A stretch of 5,679 nucleotides of DNA, taken from SAR202 cluster bacterium. Lineage in GTDB: Bacteria > Chloroflexota > Dehalococcoidia > SAR202 > CAJWER01. The notes beneath the pieces were generated by a model that saw only the letters and a list, made by a program, of their open reading frames with translations, was not told the DNA's origin and ran no database searches. The number at the start of each line of letters is the position of its first letter. Positions within the stretch are counted from its first letter, which is position 1. Of this stretch, positions 1 through 5,679 are shown piece after piece. The stretch spans positions 1 through 5,679 of the forward strand of contig JASLXL010000103.1 of assembly GCA_030740335.1 (NCBI GenBank), written 5' to 3'. The translations under genes were made by a program, and so were the position numbers.

Positions 1-481
1 CATGCTCTACGCCGAGGACTACAAACGCCTCGAGGCCGTGGTGCCAAATCTGGTTGGCACAAAATTCACCTCCGCAGACGCCAACGAGTGCCGGAAACTG
101 GTGACGGAGACCACACTGCAACACTTCCTGGCCGAGAACAACTACCCGTTCGGGAGCCTCCACGGAGAGTGTTCCATACTGGCGTCTTTTGGATCCCTGT
201 TTCCGAGCAAGGTTAGGGAACTGTTCAATCTCGGGAAGGCCGGTGAGTTTGAAAAGGCCTACCGCGTAGCCTTGGAAATTGATGAGGCAAAGGATACTTT
301 CCTGGCACCTACGATCGGCGGAGTCGAGCACATCGACGGCGCGTACGACAAGATGATTGTACGCGCCAGTGGAATAGACATGCCATTGCAAATGCTATCG
401 CCCTACGATGGTTTCGACATGGAGACCTACGAGGCGTGCGTTTCCGCGCTGAAGAGCAAGCACACTAACATGTTGAACTAG
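1..481 (+). CDS. DapA/NanA-family TIM-barrel lyase, C-terminal half (5' end cut by window edge)
   Basis: This is the C-terminal half of a dihydrodipicolinate synthase / N-acetylneuraminate lyase family protein, class I aldolases that form a Schiff base with a keto acid. The frame is open from the window edge; the ATG at base 2 aligns with Val146 of the complete neighbour, so it is an internal Met and about 145 residues are missing upstream. The visible 159 residues contain the VGTKFTSAD segment whose Lys (bases 62-64) matches the Schiff-base lysine, then LHGECS, and the DGAYDK and RASGIDMPL blocks, all shared with the next gene. By-eye identity with that gene is roughly 50-55 percent over the shared part, with a one-residue indel. 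It ends in TAG, 8 bases before the paralogue's GTG, so the two are probably co-transcribed. Family membership is firm; the substrate is unknown. Confidence 0.88.
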   Translation, partial: MLYAEDYKRLEAVVPNLVGTKFTSADANECRKLVTETTLQHFLAENNYPFGSLHGECSILASFGSLFPSKVRELFNLGKAGEFEKAYRVALEIDEAKDTFLAPTIGGVEHIDGAYDKMIVRASGIDMPLQMLSPYDGFDMETYEACVSALKSKHTNMLN

Positions 482-487
482 AGGAAG
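481..487 (+). promoter_or_regulatory. Ribosome binding site for the second lyase gene
   Basis: GAGGAAG begins on the last base of the upstream gene's TAG stop and lies just before the GTG at 490. The GAGG core ends 5 bases before the start codon, a normal spacing. No ATG lies nearby in frame, so this purine tract is the main support for a GTG start and for translation following on from the upstream gene. Confidence 0.6.
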
Positions 488-489
488 TC

Positions 490-1401
490 GTGCCCAAACG
501 ATACCCGCAGGCGATCCTCGTGAGCTGCGAGCTTCCCTGGGACGAGGACCAGCGGCTCATGGAGGACGCCTTCCGGGCCCAGGTACGCACGACCCTGGAG
601 TCTTTCAACCACCTCTACATATTCGGCACGGCCGGAGAGGGCTATGCCGTTACCCTCTCCCAATTCAGGGAAGTGGTCGAGGTATTTTGGGATGAAACGG
701 ATAGGCCGGACGTTCATCCGATGGTCGGCGTCATTGCGATGTCTACATCGCAGGTTGTCGAAAGGATCGCGGCTGCATACGAAATAGGTTTCCGGGTCTT
801 CCAGATCACTATGCCCTCTTGGAGCGCCCTTTCTGACAACGAGACAGTAACGTTTTTCAAGGACGTTTGCGGGGCGTTTCCTGACGCACAATTCTTGCAC
901 TACAACACGGCGCACTCAAAACGGGTTCTGCTTACGGAGGACTATAAGCGTATCGAGGCTGTCGTGCCGAACCTGGTGGCCACTAAGTTCGAAAGCGCAA
1001 GCCCGGGCGAGACCCGCAAGCTCGTGACTCAAACCTCTCTGCAGCATTTCCTTGGAGAGGGCAATTTCCCCTGGGGCTGCCTCCACGGCGAGTGCTCGCT
1101 ACTCGCATTCACCGCGCCGCTCTCCCCTGCCCGTGCCCTGGCGTTTTTCGAACTCGGACTGACGGGTCAGATTGCGGAGCTGTTCCAGGTCGCTGATGAG
1201 ATAGACAGCGTCGTCGAGGCGCTCTACCGCCCTGTCGCCGATCTCCCGTTTGTCGACGGCGCGTATGACAAGATACTGGCGCGGGCCAGTGGAGTGGATA
1301 TGCCGCTACGCATGCTCTCCCCCTACGAGGGTTGCGACATCATTACGTACGATGCATGTGTCGCTTCTCTGCGACAGGCGCATCCAGAGTGGTTGGAATA
1401 G
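490..1401 (+). CDS. DapA/NanA-family TIM-barrel lyase/aldolase (complete paralogue)
   Basis: Complete 303-residue protein, the usual length for the DHDPS/N-acetylneuraminate lyase family (class I aldolases, cytoplasmic, normally tetrameric). Visible motifs in order: the GTAGEG carboxylate-binding loop (residues 46-51; classical DHDPS has GTTGES), HYNT with the active-site Tyr at 138, and ATKFES with the Schiff-base Lys at 166 (bases 985-987). Where true DHDPS has the PYYN tyrosine relay, this protein reads MPSW (108-111), so the Tyr needed for the lysine-pathway reaction is absent. The G-rich loop after strand 7 is replaced by CLHGECSLL (197-205), conserved in the upstream copy. I infer an aldolase or lyase acting on a 2-keto acid, perhaps sugar-acid catabolism, rather than lysine synthesis. 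The GTG start is supported by a purine-rich ribosome binding site. The last 79 bases are overlapped by the convergent acetyltransferase frame. The substrate cannot be named. Confidence 0.92.
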   Translation: MPKRYPQAILVSCELPWDEDQRLMEDAFRAQVRTTLESFNHLYIFGTAGEGYAVTLSQFREVVEVFWDETDRPDVHPMVGVIAMSTSQVVERIAAAYEIGFRVFQITMPSWSALSDNETVTFFKDVCGAFPDAQFLHYNTAHSKRVLLTEDYKRIEAVVPNLVATKFESASPGETRKLVTQTSLQHFLGEGNFPWGCLHGECSLLAFTAPLSPARALAFFELGLTGQIAELFQVADEIDSVVEALYRPVADLPFVDGAYDKILARASGVDMPLRMLSPYEGCDIITYDACVASLRQAHPEWLE

Positions 1402-1959
1402 GTCCAGGGGTACACGCTTGGGATATTGGCGTCCAAAATGCCGTTGATCCCCAGGAGTGTCGAGGCGTTGTTCTCCTCGATCCGAAAACCCAGGCGTCTC
1501 ATTAGCCCTATGGAACGATCGTTATTAGAACGTACGCCGTTGATGATTCGGTGAATACCAAGCGAGGTGAATCCGAATTCGACTAACTTTTCGCCCATCT
1601 CAGTTGCGTAGCCGTTCCCCCAGTAGCTCCGCCTTGATGAAGGCGGGATCTCCACCAACTTTGTAGTCGAGGTGGCTTTCAAGGGCAAGCCAGCTCATGT
1701 CTTCATCAGGCATATGTCTCTGAAACCCCATGAGGCCAACGAGTGACCCGGTCTCCTTGAGTACAAGCGCCTTCAGACCGTATTCAGAGTCAGGCGCAAT
1801 CCGCTCCTCTGCAAACGCTCGCTTGATCTCTTCTGGAGTCCCCTGACGTCCGGACCACGCGTCCTTCACGATAGAATCGGCGTAGACCAGTTCGTATATC
1901 GAGTCCAAATCGTCCGTAGAGAACTCGCGAAGCTGCAGTCTCTCGGTCTCTAGGATCAT
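1323..1959 (-). pseudogene. GNAT N-acetyltransferase, RimJ/RimL-like, split by a frameshift
   Basis: Two overlapping minus-strand frames together make one GNAT-fold acetyltransferase (acetyl-CoA-dependent N-acylation; substrate unknown). The first frame (1959 to 1600) begins MILETERLQLREFSTDDLD, the classical RimJ/RimL opening, and continues through GSLVGLMGFQ, the strand before the acetyl-CoA site. The second frame (open from about 1688 to 1323) carries YWGNGYATEMGEKLVEFGF, i.e. the acetyl-CoA pyrophosphate loop and helix, then LGIHRIINGV, NNDRSIGLMRRLGF, the usual C-terminal half. Neither frame alone is a whole domain. A net +1 shift between about 1617 and 1668 joins them; removing one base from the five-C run at 1617-1621, or the base at 1626, would give a product near 211 residues, longer than the 170-190 typical of the family. 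The extra tail is antisense to the lyase gene. A good ribosome binding site precedes the ATG. It may be a recent pseudogene or a sequencing/assembly error. Confidence 0.82.
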
Positions 1960-2054
1960 GGGCTTGATTCCTTGTCGATCAAGGAGTGGCGGTCGCCCTA
2001 TATTCCACGACAGGGTAATGCCTGCGTGCAGATCAGCCGGTTCAAGGACTGCGC
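1960..2054. other. Intergenic gap between GNAT and DUF4340 genes
   Basis: About 95 bases between two minus-strand genes, the only real non-coding stretch. It contains the GNAT ribosome binding site and a small inverted repeat (TCCTTG at 1969-1974, CAAGGA at 1980-1985, 5-base loop). I see no T-tract terminator stem after the DUF4340 stop, and no pair of promoter boxes at good spacing for the GNAT gene, so read-through from the upstream unit cannot be excluded. Confidence 0.5.
1968..1973 (-). promoter_or_regulatory. Ribosome binding site for the GNAT gene
   Basis: Read on the minus strand this is AAGGAA, 8 bases before the ATG at 1957-1959. It supports that ATG as the real start and suggests the reading frame was translated until recently. 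Part of it can pair with the sequence around 1980-1985 in a 6-base stem, which may be chance. Confidence 0.5.
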
Positions 2055-3032
2055 CTACGGCGCGGGGGTAGGCTCCGGCGTGGGGGTCGGGGGTGGTACC
2101 AGTAGGTTCGTGCGAGTGTGCTCGACAAAGTCTCGAACGCCGAAAGGCGCGACGAAGGCGTAGTATTCCGACTCAGAAGACTTCACGACGAATACGACCT
2201 TGTCCTCAAATTCTGCGCCAATACGAATCGTGCGGGTTTGCTCAGCGCCATCCGTGTCAAGAGAACGGACGGTCACCAGCGCCGAAAGTTGGTCAAAGCG
2301 ATACGAAATGTCTTCCGACTTCCCCAGAGGCTCACGCATGGCCATCGATTCCACCTTGCTGATTAGTAGGTCGACAGCCTCGGTATCGAGGATTTCGCCC
2401 TCGTCCAGCTCACCGATACCCCAATCGCCGTCGGCGTCCTTGACGAACTCAAGGCGTCCTCCGGAGTTCTCCACCGTGACGGACAATAGAGCGTCCTCTG
2501 GGGTAGCAAAGTAGACTGAGTCGATCCAGGAAGCTGGCCCAATTGGAGCATCGGTGGTCGAGATGCCGGTTACACGATACACATCGTCTTCGCCATCGAC
2601 CCTCACATGAATGCTGCCCAACTGAGTCACTGAGCCCAGGAACACCCTTCGAATGCCGCCGTCCGACAATACCAGCTCGATGGTGCGTTCGAAGGATCGC
2701 TCGGAGACGGTAAGCCTGATGTGGCTATCGCTAGTCTTGGCCACGAGATTTTCCTTGGTAAGTCCAAGTACCTCGTCGACCAGTTCCAGAAAATCGTCCT
2801 CGTTGCAAGGATAGTTGTCGATATCAGGCAGGACGCAGCCATCAGAACCAAGGACAAGACGTGTGCCACGGCCACTAATGTCGGCCGTGGCCAATTCAAC
2901 GACTTGCTCCCGCGTGATACCGTCGATTAGCGGTTCGTCCGCCCCGGGGGGCGATTCCGGCCACAGGATAGCAGCGAGAATGACGGACTGCAGGACAAGG
3001 AAGACCAGAAGGACGCGGTTCTGCAGGTTCAC
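2055..3032 (-). CDS. DUF4340 domain protein with N-terminal membrane anchor
   Basis: 325-residue protein of the DUF4340 type, a family of unknown function that commonly follows GldG-like ABC auxiliary genes. Residues 5-24 form one hydrophobic segment (VLLVFLVLQSVILAAILW), an uncleaved anchor or signal sequence, so the rest should lie outside the cytoplasmic membrane. The body shows repeated beta-rich modules with DUF4340-like stretches: PASWIDSVYF (166-175), a GDWGI block (202-206), DTEAVDLLISKVESM (216-230) and SEYYAFV (288-294). Cys66 and Cys76 are the only cysteines and could form a disulfide. The protein ends in a Pro/Thr tail (313-325). The start is GTG, overlapping the TGA stop of the upstream ABC/GldG gene as GTGA, so the two are translationally coupled and probably work in one complex. 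Its role (for example accessory or ligand-binding subunit) is inferred from context only. Confidence 0.88.
   Translation of the reverse strand: MNLQNRVLLVFLVLQSVILAAILWPESPPGADEPLIDGITREQVVELATADISGRGTRLVLGSDGCVLPDIDNYPCNEDDFLELVDEVLGLTKENLVAKTSDSHIRLTVSERSFERTIELVLSDGGIRRVFLGSVTQLGSIHVRVDGEDDVYRVTGISTTDAPIGPASWIDSVYFATPEDALLSVTVENSGGRLEFVKDADGDWGIGELDEGEILDTEAVDLLISKVESMAMREPLGKSEDISYRFDQLSALVTVRSLDTDGAEQTRTIRIGAEFEDKVVFVVKSSESEYYAFVAPFGVRDFVEHTRTNLLVPPPTPTPEPTPAP
2058..2096 (-). repeat. Low-complexity Pro/Thr-coding tract
   Basis: On the plus strand this is a G-rich run of short GGGGT/GGGGG blocks; on the minus strand it encodes the last 13 residues PPPTPTPEPTPAP of the DUF4340 protein. 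Such tails act as flexible, often surface-exposed linkers or ends. The repetitive bases are prone to length change by slippage. Confidence 0.7.
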
Positions 3033-5679
3033 TCGCCTTCACCTTCGGCAATCAGTTCCATGGGACGCTCTCCACGCCGCCTCAGGTGCCAGACCAGCCC
3101 GATCACAATCAACATTGCGAGCGCGGCTCCGTAGTTGGCCATCTCCCAGAAAGTCTGCTCTCCGTCATCCAGTGGCTGCAATAGCCGTGTGTAGATACCA
3201 CCGGAGCTGAGTCCTAGGAGGTCTAGGTCCTCGGCAGCCCAATCAACAGCGTTCTGCAGGAGTTGCAGGTTGAACAGGAATCGGTCTGCTGACAGACTTT
3301 TGGAAAGCTCAAGCACCAGATCGTCGACAAATTCCGAACTGCCGAAGACCACGAGCCGAGCCGTGTCCGGCGAACTTTCGATGAGATCCGGCAACTCAAT
3401 TGGCGGACCATCCGTCACAAACCAGTCAAGTGCACTGTCGGCAAAGTAGCTCTTGAAGGTACCCCGGATGCTGACACCCAAAAGCTGTTCGCCAGGTTCA
3501 CCTTCTACTGGGAATCCCAGCTCAGGATAGGCTTCGAGATCTGGAAGCACCTGGAAAGAATCTCTGAGCCAGGCGTCCTCGGTGGTGCGCAGCAGACGCT
3601 CGATCGTCCTATCTTGGTTTGCGATCAGGTCAATTTCCAGAGGCGAGGCCCATTGAAATGTGACCGACTGCAAGTTAGCCATGATCGGGCTGTCAGAGTC
3701 CATGCCATCGCGACGCACGTCTACGAACAATGGATAGTCGACGCTCTGCATTTCCAGGACGCTGAAGCCGCCGAGGTCACGCCGCATTTGCATTGGGAAG
3801 GGCTCGTTCTGTGTATCCATGACCAGCGAATCGCCGATGGTGACACCGTAGCTGGCGAGCAGGTTGTTTAGACCATCCTCAATAGGCTCCAGCGATAGGC
3901 CGGCCTGGAACTGGATCGGAGAAAGGATGAAGTTGCCAGAGGCCACTACCACGGCGCCACCGCGCATCAAGAATTGGTCGACTGCGTATCTTTCGACGTC
4001 GCTCATACGCCTGGGAGCCACTACCACCAACACATCAACGTTTCCTGGAACCCGGCCGCCGGTAAGGTCAGCAGCCTCAACGATGTAGCTTTGAGCAAGG
4101 CTGGACTGGACGCGACCGAAACTCGATATCGGCGCAACAGGACTGCCAAACGCGTCAACTGTGTTCTCAGCGCCTGGCTGCCAGAGCGCCACGGTCTTCA
4201 AGAAACCTGGGACTGCCTGTCTCAGGGCCGACAGAATGTCAGACCTCAGATCCGGCACCTCCATTTGACCGCTGGGGGTTATCAGGTAGGACTCTCCTTT
4301 GTACTCCAAGACCATATGCAGATAGTAAGTTTCCTGGGAGAAAGACGAAGGGATGGGGCTCAGACCAAACCTATCCAGCATCGTCTGCCGAGTAACCGTC
4401 GAGTCCACGGCGTCAAGGTCCACTAGTTCGTATTCGAGGTTGCCATCCGAGCGGCTGGCGAACTCAATCGCGACAATGCTAAGGAGAGGAGGAATCCCCT
4501 GTAACTCCTCTGGCAGCGCGTCCTGGGTGACGTAGGCGGTCAGATTCATCGGTTCGCTTAGGCTAGAGAAGACGGCATCCAGGCTCCTGAAACCAGATAC
4601 AACCCGCTTTATTGCACCAGTCAGGTCATACTCGAGGTTGCGGAGTCTGACGTCCGGGGACCCGTCGGGCCTTGGTTCGACCTCGATAAGATCGCCGAAT
4701 CCCAGTGTGACAAACTGGTCTCCGTAGCGAATCAAAATATCGAAATAAGAATTGATGACCGTCGACTCGCGCCGTTCGGTAATTGCGAAAGAGGTCGATC
4801 GGATCCCGTACGCCCGATTGGCCTCCTCCTCAAGCTCCTCGTCCTCACGCGGGTCGACGAACTCCACGTTTACGCCACCCTCGGAGGCGACTTCGTACTC
4901 CCGCATCAGGTCTCTTAGAGATGGCACCAGCCTGGCCAGCAGCGGGTGGGTTCTCTCGCTAAAGTAGCCTCGCATCAGCAGGGGCTCCGGGAGACCTTTC
5001 ACCAAATCCTTTGTTGTGTTCGAAAGACTGTATTCGTTGTTGGCCGTAAGGTCGGTCCGAAGCCCGGGAATTGGATATAGCCAGTAGTTCAATACCGCCA
5101 GGTTGGCCAGTACGAGCAAAAGACCGATTGCCGCGTTGCGACGGTAGGTTCGTGCCTGAGGACCTTTCCCCAGCCGCCTTAGGTCCAAGGACACGACATT
5201 TAGCAGCAGGAAAAAGACAGTAATGGAGATGTAGTACACCAGGTCGCGCAGGTCTATGACCCCTCGCTCGATACTCTCGAAACGACTTCCAATGCCCACG
5301 GATCTGAGCAATTCGGCGATGTCGTCCCCAGCGAGGCTGGTAATCCCCTTCGCGCCAAGCAGGTACAGCGCGCTTCCCACCAGGACCGTGAGAATAAGAG
5401 ATACGATCTGATTGTCGGTGCGAGACGAGAAGAACAGGCCGATGGAAACGTAGACCGAGGCCATCAGTATCGTGGCCAGATAACCCCCGAAGGCGGGACC
5501 CAGGTCCAGATCACCAAGGACACTAACAGTGATGGGGAGCGAGAGTGTCAGAGCCACGGCTACGCCTATGAGTACCATAACCGCTACGAACTTCCCGAGG
5601 ACCAGGTTGGCTCTGTGAACCGGAAGTGTCAGCAGGACCTCCATCGTCCCACTGCGGTTCTCCTCGCTCCACTGGCGCA
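3029..5679 (-). CDS. ABC-2 permease fused to GldG-type extracytoplasmic domain (5' end cut by window edge)
   Basis: Large membrane protein joining the GldF-type permease and the GldG-type auxiliary subunit of an ABC transporter in one chain. The frame stays open to the window edge: residues before the ATG at 5642-5644 read QWSEENRSGT and run straight into MEVLLTLPV, the classical ABC-2 permease signature (EE-R-SGT-E-LLTLPV), so that ATG is internal. Counting from it: hydrophobic segments near 18-45, 52-73, 78-98 and 135-155 (permease), 170-190 (start of the GldG part), then a long extracytoplasmic region with NEYSLSNTTKDLVKGL (203-218), LEYDLTGAIKRVV (337-349), FLMRGGAVVVASGNF (558-572) and YGVTIGDSLVMD (599-610), and a final segment at 836-856 followed by RRR and a short acidic tail. 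It would export or move an unknown substrate with an ATPase not encoded here. The TGA stop overlaps the DUF4340 start. Confidence 0.9.
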   Translation of the reverse strand, partial: RQWSEENRSGTMEVLLTLPVHRANLVLGKFVAVMVLIGVAVALTLSLPITVSVLGDLDLGPAFGGYLATILMASVYVSIGLFFSSRTDNQIVSLILTVLVGSALYLLGAKGITSLAGDDIAELLRSVGIGSRFESIERGVIDLRDLVYYISITVFFLLLNVVSLDLRRLGKGPQARTYRRNAAIGLLLVLANLAVLNYWLYPIPGLRTDLTANNEYSLSNTTKDLVKGLPEPLLMRGYFSERTHPLLARLVPSLRDLMREYEVASEGGVNVEFVDPREDEELEEEANRAYGIRSTSFAITERRESTVINSYFDILIRYGDQFVTLGFGDLIEVEPRPDGSPDVRLRNLEYDLTGAIKRVVSGFRSLDAVFSSLSEPMNLTAYVTQDALPEELQGIPPLLSIVAIEFASRSDGNLEYELVDLDAVDSTVTRQTMLDRFGLSPIPSSFSQETYYLHMVLEYKGESYLITPSGQMEVPDLRSDILSALRQAVPGFLKTVALWQPGAENTVDAFGSPVAPISSFGRVQSSLAQSYIVEAADLTGGRVPGNVDVLVVVAPRRMSDVERYAVDQFLMRGGAVVVASGNFILSPIQFQAGLSLEPIEDGLNNLLASYGVTIGDSLVMDTQNEPFPMQMRRDLGGFSVLEMQSVDYPLFVDVRRDGMDSDSPIMANLQSVTFQWASPLEIDLIANQDRTIERLLRTTEDAWLRDSFQVLPDLEAYPELGFPVEGEPGEQLLGVSIRGTFKSYFADSALDWFVTDGPPIELPDLIESSPDTARLVVFGSSEFVDDLVLELSKSLSADRFLFNLQLLQNAVDWAAEDLDLLGLSSGGIYTRLLQPLDDGEQTFWEMANYGAALAMLIVIGLVWHLRRRGERPMELIAEGEGE
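3036..3046 (-). promoter_or_regulatory. Ribosome binding site inside the ABC/GldG gene for the DUF4340 gene
   Basis: On the minus strand this reads GAAGGTGAAGG, ending 3 bases before the GTG start; the first GAAGG sits 9 bases from it. It lies within the last codons of the upstream gene, which encode the acidic tail AEGEGE. Together with the GTGA stop/start overlap it supports the GTG at 3030-3032 as the DUF4340 start. Confidence 0.5.

Noticed and set aside
2..4. ATG at the left edge as a start codon for the first lyase gene
   Set aside because: The residue aligns with Val146 in the complete paralogue, in the middle of the barrel; the frame is open to the edge, so the gene begins outside the window.
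478..915. 145-codon open frame on the minus strand
   Set aside because: It is fully antisense to the well-supported lyase gene and its Arg/Glu/Val-rich translation shows no recognisable domain.
1969..1985. Inverted repeat (6-base stem, 5-base loop) as a terminator or regulatory hairpin
   Set aside because: The stem is short, half AT and lacks a T tract on either strand. It could mask the GNAT ribosome binding site, but chance is an adequate explanation.
2000..2020. TATAGG-like sequence on the minus strand as a -10 promoter box for the GNAT gene
   Set aside because: No matching -35 box at 16-18 bases could be found, so it is not reported as a promoter.
1972..2163. Small plus-strand frame with Gly/Val-rich segment
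   Set aside because: The Gly-rich part is the antisense of the Pro/Thr-coding tail of the DUF4340 gene; there is no good ribosome binding site or known domain.
3974..4426. 150-codon open frame on the plus strand
   Set aside because: It lies opposite the middle of the GldG domain, has no family resemblance, and overlaps similar shorter antisense frames, as expected by chance in GC-rich coding DNA.
5642..5644. ATG as the start of the ABC/GldG gene
   Set aside because: The upstream in-frame codons encode QWSEENRSGT, which completes the ABC-2 permease signature; no stop occurs before the window edge.

Overview
The window holds a short plus-strand pair of paralogous TIM-barrel aldolase/lyase genes (DapA/NanA family), facing a minus-strand block made of a frame-broken GNAT acetyltransferase, a DUF4340 membrane-anchored protein and a very large ABC-2 permease/GldG fusion protein. 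There are no RNA genes, mobile elements, CRISPR arrays or long non-coding stretches; the longest gap is about 95 bases (1960-2054). Both window edges cut through genes: base 1 falls inside the first lyase and the last base falls inside the ABC permease.

Organism: moderately GC-rich bacterial DNA with dense gene packing, GTG starts and purine-rich Shine-Dalgarno sequences. The Thr-Pro-rich tail on the DUF4340 protein is a style often met in Chloroflexota, and substrate-scavenging aldolase-family duplications are frequent in uncultured marine or soil members of that phylum. This assignment is an inference from style only and is weak; nothing in the window fixes the taxon.

Layout. Plus strand, 1-1401: two tandem DHDPS/N-acetylneuraminate lyase family genes 8 bases apart, about half identical over the shared C-terminal half, both keeping the Schiff-base lysine; the complete copy lacks the tyrosine proton-relay motif of true dihydrodipicolinate synthase, so a catabolic or unknown aldolase role is more likely than lysine biosynthesis. 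Minus strand, 1323-1959: a RimJ/RimL-like N-acetyltransferase split over two reading frames, whose 3' end runs 79 bases into the end of the second lyase gene. Minus strand, 2055-5679: two-gene translationally coupled unit (GTGA overlap) in which the upstream gene encodes an ABC-2 permease fused to a GldG-type extracytoplasmic domain and the downstream gene encodes a DUF4340 protein with one N-terminal membrane anchor. By family precedent, an ABC ATPase gene is expected just beyond the right edge, giving an ATPase / permease-GldG / DUF4340 membrane complex of unknown substrate.

The lyase pair and the ABC/GldG unit look functionally unrelated; they simply converge, with the acetyltransferase remnant between them.
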